From the NCBI RefSeq assembly GCF_022637555.1, contig NZ_CP093342.1, positions 62,001-126,000 on the forward strand: a stretch of DNA of 64,000 nucleotides, read 5' to 3'. This DNA comes from Microbacterium sp. H1-D42 (GTDB lineage Bacteria; Actinomycetota; Actinomycetes; Actinomycetales; Microbacteriaceae). Below the pieces are notes generated by a model. The model saw nothing but the letters and a program-made list of their open reading frames with translations. It had not been told where the DNA came from and did not search any database. Shown here piece after piece: positions 47,352-55,695 of this stretch (position 1 is its first letter; every line of letters begins with the position of its first letter). Both the position numbers and the translations under genes were made by a program.

Positions 47352-47756
47352 ATGTCAACACTTCCAGTGACGAACACGCTGACGTCGGCTTTCGTGCCGA
47401 TCGCATGGGCCGGAGCCGTCATCGCAATCATCTGCGCGATCGCCTTGCTGATCGCTCTCGCGTCGGGTGCGGCCGGCCTGACCGCTGGTGCGGTCGGCGC
47501 CTGGTTCGTGGGTGCGCTGATGAGTGTCATGTCGTCGTTCGCGAGTGAGTGGACGCCGCTGCTGCTGTCTGGCGGGGCGCTCGCCGCCGCGCTCGTCATC
47601 GGCGGGATGGTTCGGATGCTGACATTGCCGCGTCCGGTCGCCGCCCGCGCTGTCGTCGATTCTCCGGCGCCGCTTCCCGTGCAGCCGGCGATGTCGCAGG
47701 CGGTCGCCGTGCGCACGCAGCCCGTGAAGACCGCCCGCTCGCCCGTCGCCGCCTGA
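47352..47756 (+). CDS. Uncharacterised membrane protein upstream of clpP pair
   Basis: 134 residues: a short N-terminus, a helix (AWAGAVIAIICAIALLIALA), a Gly/Ala-rich segment, a second and perhaps third helix, then a Pro/Ala/Val-rich tail. No family recognised. 113 bp separate it from clpP, so cotranscription is possible but not certain. Confidence 0.55.
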   Translation: MSTLPVTNTLTSAFVPIAWAGAVIAIICAIALLIALASGAAGLTAGAVGAWFVGALMSVMSSFASEWTPLLLSGGALAAALVIGGMVRMLTLPRPVAARAVVDSPAPLPVQPAMSQAVAVRTQPVKTARSPVAA

Positions 47757-47869
47757 CATCTCAAGGCGCGGCTCGACCGCGCCCATGGCACCCTGCGCCT
47801 CTGCCGGGGGCGGATCTGCTGCAGGCGGATTCGCGACCGCGTGCGCCGGATGACGCGCACGCTGGGGCC

Positions 47870-48490
47870 ATGACAGAAGAGAAAGCCGTACCGCAATTCG
47901 GGCCGGATGCCCGCCGCGCGCTGTATCACGAGCGTGTGCTCGTGCTCGATGGCGTGCTCGACGACGACAATGGCGCCCTGCTGATGACTCAGTTCCTGGC
48001 GCTCGCCGCCGAGGACCCCGTGACCGACATCGCGCTGTGGATCCACTCGCCGGGCGGGTCGGTGCCGTCGATGCTCGCGATCCGCGACATCATGCGCACC
48101 GTCCCCAACGATGTCTCCACCGTCGCGCTCGGCCTGGCCTGCAGCGCCGGGCAGTTCCTGCTCTCGGCGGGGACGAAGGGCAAGCGCAAGGCGCTGCCGC
48201 ACGCCCGGATCCTGCTGCACCAGGGCTCGGCGGGGATCGGCGGCTCTGCCGTCGAGATCGAGGTGCAGGCCGACGACCTTCGGCACATGCGGGACACCGT
48301 GCTGGGTCTCATCGCCGATGACACCGGGCAGCCTGCGCAGAAGGTGTTCGAGGACTCGCTGCACGATCACTGGTACACGGTGACGGAGGCCATCGAATAC
48401 GGGTTCATCGATGAGGTCGTGCAATCCGTCGGCGATGTGTATCCGCGCAAGAGGTCGCGGATCGGGCTGGGCACGGAGGCAGCGGCATGA
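47870..48490 (+). CDS. clpP: ATP-dependent Clp protease proteolytic subunit (active-site complete)
   Basis: 206 residues, ClpP fold. WIHSPGGSVPSMLAIRD at the start of the handle region; catalytic Ser92 in LACSAGQFLLSAG, His117 in ARILLHQGS, 25 residues later as in the family, and Asp in SLHDHWYTV. The N-terminal loop region differs from housekeeping ClpP. Together with the next gene it resembles the accessory clpP3-clpP4 type pairs of actinobacteria rather than the main clpP1P2 locus. Confidence 0.92.
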   Translation: MTEEKAVPQFGPDARRALYHERVLVLDGVLDDDNGALLMTQFLALAAEDPVTDIALWIHSPGGSVPSMLAIRDIMRTVPNDVSTVALGLACSAGQFLLSAGTKGKRKALPHARILLHQGSAGIGGSAVEIEVQADDLRHMRDTVLGLIADDTGQPAQKVFEDSLHDHWYTVTEAIEYGFIDEVVQSVGDVYPRKRSRIGLGTEAAA

Positions 48491-49074
48491 GCGGCTACAC
48501 GATTCCCAACGTCATCTCGCAGAACCCGCGCGGTGACCGCATCATGGACGTCTACTCGAACCTGCTGGCCGAGCGCATCGTCTACCTCGGCACCGAGATC
48601 GACGCCGGCGTCGCGAACACGATCATCGCGCAGCTGCTGTACCTGGACTCGTCCTCGCCGGATGCTGATGTGCAGTTCACGATCAACTGCGCCGGCGGCG
48701 ATCCGAGCGCGGCCCTGGCGATCTACGACACGATGCAGCACATCCGTCCGAGGGTCACCACGACGTGCGTGGGGCAGGCGATCGGGCCCGGAGCGATCCT
48801 GCTGGCGGCCGGCGCACCTGGAATGCGCTCCGCCCTGCCGCACGCGCGGATGGTGCTGCACCAGCCGGCCGCGCAGACCCGCGGCGCCGTGCCAGATCTG
48901 ATCCTCGCCGCCGACGAGGTGGTGCGGGTGCGCAGCGAGATGGAGCTCGTGCTCGCACAGCACACCGGGCGGACGGCCCCCGAGCTGCGCGCCGACACCG
49001 ATCGCGACCGGGTGCTCACCGCTGCCGCCGCCGTCGACTACGGCCTGATCGACCAGGTGCTCGGCCCGCGGTGA
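48487..49074 (+). CDS. ClpP-family subunit lacking the catalytic serine (ClpR-like)
   Basis: 195 residues, ATGA overlap with the previous clpP. The alignment TCVGQAIGPGAILLAAG against the canonical GQAASMGAFLLAAG places Gly100 where the nucleophile Ser should be; His125 (ARMVLHQPAA) and Asp of TDRDRVLTAAAAVDYGLID are kept. The codon is GGG, so this is not a sequencing ambiguity at one base: Ser would need at least one further change. Probably an inactive partner in a mixed ring, as ClpR is in cyanobacteria and plastids. Confidence 0.9.
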   Translation: MSGYTIPNVISQNPRGDRIMDVYSNLLAERIVYLGTEIDAGVANTIIAQLLYLDSSSPDADVQFTINCAGGDPSAALAIYDTMQHIRPRVTTTCVGQAIGPGAILLAAGAPGMRSALPHARMVLHQPAAQTRGAVPDLILAADEVVRVRSEMELVLAQHTGRTAPELRADTDRDRVLTAAAAVDYGLIDQVLGPR

Positions 49075-49110
49075 CCCCCGCCCCGCCGCCCCGCCGCCCC
49101 GCCGCCTGGT

Positions 49111-49166
49111 GGAAGGAGGATTTGCGGGCTTCCAGACCCTGCGAACCCCGGAAACCCTCCTTCCAC
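49111..49166. terminator. Inverted-repeat family, copy E
   Basis: Arms from 49111 (GGAAGGAGGATTTGCGGG) and to 49166 (CCCCGGAAACCCTCCTTCC) between the convergent clpP2-like and HTH genes. It is preceded by a CCG-rich simple repeat (about 49076-49107), similar to the repeat tract before copy C. Confidence 0.75.
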
Positions 49167-49184
49167 GCGCTCGCAACGAGGGCG

Positions 49185-49508
49185 TCAGGCCGCGAGGGCG
49201 AAGGCGCCGGGGGCCTGGCGCGCCGGCTCGGCGGGCGACAGGCCTTCGGCCACCGCGCTGGTCAGGTCGCGCAGACTGAGATCGAGCGCCCCGGCGACCG
49301 CGGCCATCATCTCGCTGGAGGGATCCTTCAGGCCGCGCTCGATCTCGGAGAGGTACTGCGGTGAGATGCCGGCAGCATCCGCCGTCTCGGTGAGCGTGTC
49401 GCCGCGCTCATGTCGTCGCCGGCGCAGCTCCGATCCGACCAGGTGCCGCCAGAGCGGCTCAGGCTCACGCGGCGTGCGGGGCTGGGGGAACGGGACGATC
49501 TCGGCCAT
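49185..49508 (-). CDS. XRE-type HTH regulator, ClgR/PopR-like
   Basis: 107 residues. HTH at about residues 24-80: RHLVGSELRRRRHERGDTLT, ETADAAGISPQYLSEIERGL, KDPSSEMMAAVAGALDLSLR. The SPQYLSEIERGLKDPSSEMM stretch is like ClgR and PopR, which activate clp genes in actinobacteria and are themselves Clp substrates. The C-terminus ends AFALAA; a hydrophobic AA end of this type is often recognised by Clp proteases. Convergent with the clpP pair. Confidence 0.85.
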   Translation of the reverse strand: MAEIVPFPQPRTPREPEPLWRHLVGSELRRRRHERGDTLTETADAAGISPQYLSEIERGLKDPSSEMMAAVAGALDLSLRDLTSAVAEGLSPAEPARQAPGAFALAA

Positions 49509-49586
49509 GCCTCACGGTATGTCCGAGATGTGCACAGCATCCATCCTTTCCGCTCTGAGCAGAAGAGGGCGGCCACATGGGCATAC

Positions 49587-51314
49587 TCAGCGGTGGTCGC
49601 GGTCGTGCTGCTGCCGGGCGTCGTCTCCGGATGCCACGCGCTCAGCCTCCCGTGCGCGCAGCTCGACCCGGCGGATCTTGCCCGAGATGGTCTTGGGCAG
49701 CTCGGGGACGAACTCGATGATGCGCACCCACAGGTGCGACGAGAGACGCTCCCGCGCGAAGCCGAAGATCGCGAAGGCGGCCGCCGCATCAGCATCCGAC
49801 GACCCTCCCGCATCCGCCCGCAGGCAGACGTACGCCTTCGGCACCGCCAGCCGGGTCGGGTCGGGGCTCGGCACCACCGCCGCCTCGACGACGAGATCGT
49901 GCTCGAGCAGCACCGATTCGAGTTCGAACGGCGAGATCTTGTAGTCGGATGCCTTGAACACGTCATCGGCGCGGCCGACGTACGTGAGATACCCCTCGTC
50001 GTCGCGCATGGCGATGTCGCCGGTGTGGTGGAAGCCGCCCGCCCTGGACTCGGCGGTCTTCTCGGGATCCTCGTAGTACCCGGCCATCAGCCCCAGCGGA
50101 GGGGACGTCAGGTCGAGAGCGATCTCGCCCTCGCGCTCGGCCGGCTCACCGGTGATCGGATCCAACAGCACGACGGGGTAGCCGGGCAGCGGCCGGCCCA
50201 TCGAGCCGTCCTTCACGATCTGCCCTGGGGAGTTGCCGACGCAGGCCGTCATCTCGGTCTGCCCGAAGCCGTCGCGGATCGTGCCTCCCCACGCCTCGCG
50301 CACGCGGGTGATCACCTCGGGGTTCAGCGGCTCTCCGGCGCCGACGAGCTCACGCGGTGGCGCGCCGAGTCTGGCCAGATCGGCCTGGATCAGCATCCGC
50401 CACACGGTCGGCGGGGCGCAGAGCGTCGAGACGTGGTGCGTGTCCATCACCTGCATGAGGGTGTTCGCGTCGAAGCGGTCGTAGTTGTACACGAACACGG
50501 TCGCCTCGGCGAGGAAAGGCGAGTAGAAGCTCGACCAGGCGTGCTTCGCCCAGCCGGGCGACGAGATGTTCAGGTGCACATCGTCTGGTCGCACGCCCAG
50601 CCACCACATCGTCGAGAGGTGGCCGACGGGGTAGGAGGCGTGGGTGTGCTGCACGAGCTTGGGCCGGCTGGTGGTGCCGCTCGTGAAGTACAGCAGGGCC
50701 GTGTCGGATGCCGGGGTCGGCCCGTCAGGCACGAACTCCTGCGGTGCGTCGGCGGATGTGGCGAAGTCGTGCCAGCCTGCGGGTGCGTCGCCGACGGCGA
50801 TGCGCAGCAGCGCGGTGTCCGTGCCGCTCGTGGCACCAGGGACGCGATCGGTCAGCGCACCCAGTGTCACGACGGCACCCGCGCGGCCATGCTCGATGCG
50901 GTACGCGAGATCGGATGCTGACAGCAGCGTCGATGTGGGGATGGAGATCGCCCCGATCTTCGTGATCGCGAGCATGACCTCCCACAGCTCGATGGTGTTG
51001 TCCATCATGACGATGATGTGGTCGCCGCGCTGGATCCCCAGCCCGCGCAGCCAGTTCGCGACCTGGTCCGAACGCGCCGAGAGCTCACCGTACGACCAGG
51101 TGCGGGCCGACAGGTCGGCTGAGACGATCTGCACAGCAGGGCGATCGGGGTTCTCTCCGGCGATGACGTCGAACCACTCGAGGGCGAAGTTGAACTCATC
51201 GACTTCGGGCCAGCTGAAGCCGGAGCGGGCACCCTCGTAGTCGTCGCCATGCGCGAAGAGGAAGTCGCGCATCTGGCGGATCGCGGTGGTGGCGGCGGTG
51301 GCGTCCCGGGTCAT
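49587..51314 (-). CDS. Acyl-CoA synthetase (AMP-binding, medium-chain type)
   Basis: 575 residues of the ANL superfamily: ALLYFTSGTTSRPKLVQHTH is the P-loop, GWAKHAWSSFYSPFLAEATV, DGFGQTEMTACVGNSPGQIV (motif with the Glu before ATP), HHTGDIAMRDDEGYLTYVGR, and the catalytic Lys in LPKTISGKIRRVELRARE. Closest by pattern to acetyl/medium-chain acyl-CoA synthetases. ATG at 51314 has GAGGAG 8 bases upstream. Confidence 0.93.
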   Translation of the reverse strand: MTRDATAATTAIRQMRDFLFAHGDDYEGARSGFSWPEVDEFNFALEWFDVIAGENPDRPAVQIVSADLSARTWSYGELSARSDQVANWLRGLGIQRGDHIIVMMDNTIELWEVMLAITKIGAISIPTSTLLSASDLAYRIEHGRAGAVVTLGALTDRVPGATSGTDTALLRIAVGDAPAGWHDFATSADAPQEFVPDGPTPASDTALLYFTSGTTSRPKLVQHTHASYPVGHLSTMWWLGVRPDDVHLNISSPGWAKHAWSSFYSPFLAEATVFVYNYDRFDANTLMQVMDTHHVSTLCAPPTVWRMLIQADLARLGAPPRELVGAGEPLNPEVITRVREAWGGTIRDGFGQTEMTACVGNSPGQIVKDGSMGRPLPGYPVVLLDPITGEPAEREGEIALDLTSPPLGLMAGYYEDPEKTAESRAGGFHHTGDIAMRDDEGYLTYVGRADDVFKASDYKISPFELESVLLEHDLVVEAAVVPSPDPTRLAVPKAYVCLRADAGGSSDADAAAAFAIFGFARERLSSHLWVRIIEFVPELPKTISGKIRRVELRAREAERVASGDDARQQHDRDHR

Positions 51315-51529
51315 CGAAGGCTCCTCTGCGTGAACGGATTCCTCCATCTTCGTCCTGGATGCGCTCGGCGCTGCACTGGGACGGGAAACAAAGTTTTTGT
51401 CGATCCCGTACAAGAAACTCAGTCCCAGATTGGTGGGGACTTGGTTTCGAGCGCAAGACTCGACGGTCGCCGGAGTCATCACCCCTACGCTCGCCCAAGG
51501 CAACGATGCCCCGACCCCTGGAGTTCTCA

Positions 51530-53119
51530 ATGACGAGTGAAACACCCCACGCGCACGGCCTCGGCATGCGCATCGCCGTCATCGTGCTCAGCGTCCTGCT
51601 GGCGGCGATGATCTTCCTCTACTTCGCGACCACGAGCCAGATCGCGGCCGGCGCCGCGCAGCTCGCCGACGGCGGGGCCGCGGCGCACGACGGTTCGAGC
51701 GAGCTCGCCGCCGGCGCCAGCACGCTCGCCAGCGGTGCGACGGAGCTCGCGGACGGCACCGGCGACCTTGCCGCCGGCGCGCAGGACGCCTCTGACGGCG
51801 CGGCCAAGTTGAGCGAGGGCGCGACATCCGCAGCATCCGGCGCGCAGTCTCTCGCCGACGGCGCGACCAGCCTCAGCGCGGGCGCCGCCAGCGCCGCCGG
51901 GGGAGCGGCGGAGTTGGATGCCGGTGCGCAGAGCGCCTACAGCGGAGCCCTCCAGCTCTCGGGCGGTGCTGCCACGGCGAACGCGGGTGCGGCGAAGCTG
52001 TCCGCAGGTGCGAAGAAGGCGAACACCGGTGCCAACGACCTCGCCGCCGGTACGCGCGACGCGCGTGCAGGTGCCGCCGAGGTCGCGGCGGGCGCAGCCA
52101 CCCTGTCAGCGGGGGTCGGCGCTGCGCACGACATCTCAGGACAGGTGCTCGCCGGTGCCGGCAAGCTCAACGACTCCCTGGCCGCAGGCGTGACCGATGA
52201 CGTGCGCACCCTGGCCGAACCTGAGACCGCGCAGGCGCTGATGGCGTTGGCGAAGGACGCATCAGTGAACTCGCAGAACCTCGCCGATGCGATCGCGGGG
52301 CTGGCAGCCGCCGACCCCGCCAACACGCAGCTTCAGGGACTCGCCACCCTCGCAGCCGGTGTCGACCAGCAGGTCGACGGCATGGTCGCTCCGACCGTTG
52401 CCGCCTCGTCGCTGGCCAAGGGGCTGGTGGGTGCTTCTGCCGGTGCGCAGCAGGTCGTCGGGGGTGCGAACACGCTGGTGAATGGTGACAAGGCAAAGGG
52501 GTGGCCGGGAACCGTCGGGCTCACCGTCGGTGCATCGGATCTGTCCGCCGGCGCGGACAAGCTCGCGGTGGGAACGGCCAAGCTCGATGCGGGCGCCGGT
52601 GAACTGCGTGCGGGCCTCGGTGAACTCTCGACTGGTGCTCGCGACCTGAGCGCCGGCAACGCCAAGATCTCGGGCGGCGCGAACGACCTGACCGCCGGCC
52701 TGCAGTCGCTGTCCGCTGGAGCGAGCAGCCTCAACACCGGCGCCCAGTCGCTGAGCGCGGGTGCGAGCGAGTTGAACACCGGAGCAGTGGAGCTCGCCGT
52801 CGGCACGAAGACACTCAGCACTGGGGCATCCGATCTCAGCACCGGCGTCGTCGTGCTCGCCGAGGGCGCGACCGCCGTCGACGAGGGAACGGCACAGCTC
52901 GCGGCCGGCGGCGGAGAGCTTTCGGGCGGCGCGACCGCCCTGGAGGACGGCAACGGCAAGATCGCGGCCGGATCCTCGGAGCTCGCCACCGCGACCGCGG
53001 GCGCAGCCCCCGGCGTGCTGCCGTGGATCATCGGCATCGCGCTGGCCGGACTCATCGCGATCGGCTTCTGGGTCGGTCACCGTGTGAGCCACCGCCGCCA
53101 GCTCGCTCTCGCCGCCTGA
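51530..53119 (+). CDS. Membrane-anchored protein of glycine-alanine heptad repeats
   Basis: 529 residues. An N-terminal helix (MRIAVIVLSVLLAAMIFLYF) and a C-terminal helix (PWIIGIALAGLIAIGFWVG) flank about 460 residues dominated by seven-residue units of the form xxGAxxL (SEGATSA, ASGAQSL, ADGATSL, SAGAASA and so on). The run is broken in the middle (about residues 200-330) by a less repetitive segment. Similar heptads occur in YhgE/Pip-type proteins and their phage-infection or export relatives, but those carry six-helix ends that are missing here. Predicted long extracytoplasmic rod. Function unknown. GGAG precedes the ATG; divergent from the synthetase gene. Confidence 0.85.
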   Translation: MTSETPHAHGLGMRIAVIVLSVLLAAMIFLYFATTSQIAAGAAQLADGGAAAHDGSSELAAGASTLASGATELADGTGDLAAGAQDASDGAAKLSEGATSAASGAQSLADGATSLSAGAASAAGGAAELDAGAQSAYSGALQLSGGAATANAGAAKLSAGAKKANTGANDLAAGTRDARAGAAEVAAGAATLSAGVGAAHDISGQVLAGAGKLNDSLAAGVTDDVRTLAEPETAQALMALAKDASVNSQNLADAIAGLAAADPANTQLQGLATLAAGVDQQVDGMVAPTVAASSLAKGLVGASAGAQQVVGGANTLVNGDKAKGWPGTVGLTVGASDLSAGADKLAVGTAKLDAGAGELRAGLGELSTGARDLSAGNAKISGGANDLTAGLQSLSAGASSLNTGAQSLSAGASELNTGAVELAVGTKTLSTGASDLSTGVVVLAEGATAVDEGTAQLAAGGGELSGGATALEDGNGKIAAGSSELATATAGAAPGVLPWIIGIALAGLIAIGFWVGHRVSHRRQLALAA

Positions 53120-53134
53120 TCCCGCAAGTGACAG

Positions 53135-53165
53135 TCGGCTCCCCGGTTGAGTACCGGGGAGCCGA
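53135..53165. terminator. Terminator hairpin after the heptad protein
   Basis: Perfect 13-bp stem TCGGCTCCCCGGT / ACCGGGGAGCCGA with loop TGAGT, 16 bp after the stop. A weaker copy with GGCTCC / GGAGCC follows at about 53196-53226. Confidence 0.8.
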
Positions 53166-53252
53166 AAGTCGGTTGTGAGGTGCGGATGCCCGGCGTTTGG
53201 CTCCCCGGCTGCGCGTCCAGGAGCCGAACGTCGACTGCAGCGGCCCGGCGGC

Positions 53253-54221
53253 TCAGGGGCGACGGGTGGCCGTCACGGCGTGGGCGAGCCCGATCGTCAG
53301 CCAGAAGCCACCCAGCCAGATGAAGAGCAGAGCAAGCAGATCACCCGAGGTGAGGCCGACGATCACCACGGCCAGGCCGATGGCGGCGAGCACCCAGCCC
53401 GCTGCGCGGTACCCGATGATCATCAGCACGGCCAGCGCGAGCACCGCGAGCAGGAACGGCCAGGCCCACGCGCTGATCCCGAAGCTGGGTCCGGTGCCTT
53501 CCGAATAGTCGGCGTAGCGCCGCGGCATCCCGTAATCGAAGAGTGCTATCGACGCCGCGATCGGCAACACGGTCAGCACAGCGCCGGCGATCCGCCAGCC
53601 GATCCCGAAACCCGATCCGCGCAGCCGTGCCCACGCGATCAGTGCCGCCCAGCTGAGCATCGCAGTGGGCAGGAAGAACCCGCCGAGGGTGAACCCGCCG
53701 ATCAGCACCATCGTCGTCAGGAGCACGCCGGCGACAGAGGCCGCGATCATGCGCACCCGTCGAGGCACGACCAGCGGCACGGCGGCGATCAGCGTCGGAA
53801 CCAGCGCGATCAACGCCACCCACAGTCCGTTCACGGCGATGAGCGTCTGCGCCGTCTCCATGGTCGTCACTGTCCCATCGGACGACACCGTCTCGCTCGA
53901 CCTCACATACGTCGGCATGATGAACGCCGCCACCACACCGGTCAGAACCGCCAGCACCACGGCTGCCCACTGCAGTACCCGCCAGGCGAATTCCGCCCTG
54001 GCATCCGAACTCGAGGTGGCCGTGCCGAACTCCTCTTCTGCCCGCTCGGCGATCTCCGCCGGGGTGCCGAGGCTCTGGGCGACTTCTTCGGGGGACCGCC
54101 CCGCTTCCTCCGCATCCGCGAAATGCGCGCGCAGGTCATCGAGTACGGCGGTGCGGTGCTCGGGGGCGATGCTGCGCAGCATCCGCTCCACCGAGTGCAG
54201 GTAGGTGTCTTCAGTGCTCAT
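53253..54221 (-). CDS. HAAS-domain membrane protein paired with PadR regulator
   Basis: 322 residues. The N-terminal HAAS-type helical region, YLHSVERMLRSIAPEHRTAV, LDDLRAHFADAEEAGRSPEE, LGTPAEIAERAEEEFG, is the usual companion of PadR regulators, followed by about eight membrane helices. It overlaps the padR gene by 11 bp. Probably the target or sensor of that regulator; exact function unknown. Confidence 0.85.
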   Translation of the reverse strand: MSTEDTYLHSVERMLRSIAPEHRTAVLDDLRAHFADAEEAGRSPEEVAQSLGTPAEIAERAEEEFGTATSSSDARAEFAWRVLQWAAVVLAVLTGVVAAFIMPTYVRSSETVSSDGTVTTMETAQTLIAVNGLWVALIALVPTLIAAVPLVVPRRVRMIAASVAGVLLTTMVLIGGFTLGGFFLPTAMLSWAALIAWARLRGSGFGIGWRIAGAVLTVLPIAASIALFDYGMPRRYADYSEGTGPSFGISAWAWPFLLAVLALAVLMIIGYRAAGWVLAAIGLAVVIVGLTSGDLLALLFIWLGGFWLTIGLAHAVTATRRP

Positions 54222-54555
54222 CGCGCCCTCCGAGGATGCTGTCGACTTCCGCTCCGAGCGCGCGCCACACCTCGGCGAAGGTGACGAGCTGCTCGTGGCC
54301 GGCGTCGGTGATCGTGTAGTACTTGCGGGGCCGTCCGCCGCCGACGGCCTCGGTGCGCGTCGCGACCAGCCCGCCCTCGCGCATGCGGGTCAGCAGTGGG
54401 TACAGGCTGCCCTCACCCGCGATGAGGCCGCGGGTCTGCAGATCGGATGCCAGTTCCAGGCCGTACCGCTCGGACTCGGCGAGCAGTCCGAGCACGCAGA
54501 ACTCCAGCACCCCCTTGCGGAGGTTGGTGGCGATGCGCTCGGCACTTTCGGTCAT
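54211..54555 (-). CDS. PadR family transcriptional regulator
   Basis: 114 residues. Winged-helix core TNLRKGVLEFCVLGLLAESE, RYGLELASDLQTRGLIAGEG, SLYPLLTRMREGGLVATR and wing GRPRKYYTITDAGHEQL. ATG at 54555; another in-frame ATG at 54576 abuts the palindrome. It heads a two-gene operon with the HAAS membrane protein. Confidence 0.92.
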   Translation of the reverse strand: MTESAERIATNLRKGVLEFCVLGLLAESERYGLELASDLQTRGLIAGEGSLYPLLTRMREGGLVATRTEAVGGGRPRKYYTITDAGHEQLVTFAEVWRALGAEVDSILGGRDEH

Positions 54556-54581
54556 GCCAGAACAGTAACCTTGCATCGCAA

Positions 54582-54593
54582 GTATTGCAATAC
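54582..54593. promoter_or_regulatory. Palindromic operator before padR
   Basis: GTATTGCAATAC is a perfect 12-bp palindrome in an AT-rich stretch 27 bp upstream of the padR start, the expected place for autoregulation. Confidence 0.6.
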
Positions 54594-54603
54594 AAGGATT
54601 GAA

Positions 54604-55509
54604 TCAGTCGCGCTCTTCCCAGCCCCACTGGAGCCCCAGCGACCCAGGGCCGAACCCGCGGCGGATCGCATGCAGCGAGGTGGCGCCATCCAGCATCCGC
54701 GGTGTCACCACCTCGCCCGACGGCGTCTCCTCCACCTCTTCGATCCACGTCGGGATCGCATCGGGGTGGAATCGCGTCCACAGCAGCAGCTCGCGCGACT
54801 GCAGTGAGATGCCGTGCCCGGTGCCATCGCCCTTCGGGAAGTCCGCGGGGTACTCGGCCGACCACTCGATGACCGTCGCCTCCGGACTGGTGATCGGGCG
54901 GTCGAGCTCGAACAGGAAGCCGTGCAGAGTGCGGCTCGGATCGGTGTGTGTCGTGGCGATGCGCCCTCCGCCGAGCGCCGTGAACACGGGGCTCGCCGAA
55001 GGGGTCTCATCGGTGATCTCGACGAACGGGATCGCCGAGATCATCCCCGCCGTGCCCTGCACCACCAGGCGCGTCGTGCGCCGCAGGACGCGCTGGTCGG
55101 CACCCACGTCGGTGACCGAGTGGATGCTGAGCTCGCGCGTCGGATCAGGGTAGGTCGCGCCCATCGCGACGAACGTGTCGTGCACGCGCTGCTCGAGTGA
55201 ATCCTCGTCGAAAGGGAACACCGAGGAGCCGAGTGGACCCGTCCGCATGGTGGGACCCAGCCGCTGCAGCAGCGTGCCACTGTCCAGGCCGAGCAGATCT
55301 TCGATGTCGGCCAGCGCGGCAAGCGACTGCGCCCCCTCGGGACGGCGGGCGCCGGAGCGCCAGTAGCTCAGTGTCGCCATCGACACGGCATTGCCCCGAT
55401 CGGTCAGTCGCTGGTGCAGGCGGGCCAGCGTCATTCTGCGCGCGTCGATGGCTTCGCGAAGCGCGTCCGCGAACGGTGTCGTCGGTTCGGTGGGGATCCT
55501 GTCGCTCAT
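54604..55509 (-). CDS. HTH-domain protein of unknown function
   Basis: 301 residues. Residues about 10-75 are an XRE-like HTH (FADALREAIDARRMTLARLH, QRLTDRGNAVSMATLSYWRS, GARRPEGAQSLAALADIEDL). The remainder has beta-rich sequence including LGGGRIATTHTDPSRTLHGF and VIEWSAEYPADFPKGDG, with no family I recognise. GGGAG lies 10 bases upstream of the ATG at 55509. Confidence 0.75.
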   Translation of the reverse strand: MSDRIPTEPTTPFADALREAIDARRMTLARLHQRLTDRGNAVSMATLSYWRSGARRPEGAQSLAALADIEDLLGLDSGTLLQRLGPTMRTGPLGSSVFPFDEDSLEQRVHDTFVAMGATYPDPTRELSIHSVTDVGADQRVLRRTTRLVVQGTAGMISAIPFVEITDETPSASPVFTALGGGRIATTHTDPSRTLHGFLFELDRPITSPEATVIEWSAEYPADFPKGDGTGHGISLQSRELLLWTRFHPDAIPTWIEEVEETPSGEVVTPRMLDGATSLHAIRRGFGPGSLGLQWGWEERD

Positions 55510-55560
55510 CACAGTGGTGCTCCCGGTATGTGAAGGTCCTTCGCATAGGTTGGCACAGTT

Positions 55561-55648
55561 GTCGATCCCTTCTGGGGAGGGATCGACGGTGTGATCCCCC
55601 TCGGAAGGAGATCCGGCGATCGCCTGGGGAGGCCGCCGGATCTCCTTC
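55561..55648. other. Two tandem hairpins sharing a TGGGGAGG sequence
   Basis: Hairpin 1: GTCGATCCCT / AGGGATCGAC (55561-55570 with 55578-55587). Hairpin 2: a perfect 15-bp stem GAAGGAGATCCGGCG / CGCCGGATCTCCTTC (55604-55618 with 55634-55648). TGGGGAGG occurs in the apical part of both (loop plus first stem bases in the first). They lie between divergent genes in a possible leader of the 55696 gene. Confidence 0.6.
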
Positions 55649-55695
55649 ATAGGCCCCCGGCGTAGACTGGAAGGGTCACCGATTCGAGGATCGTC

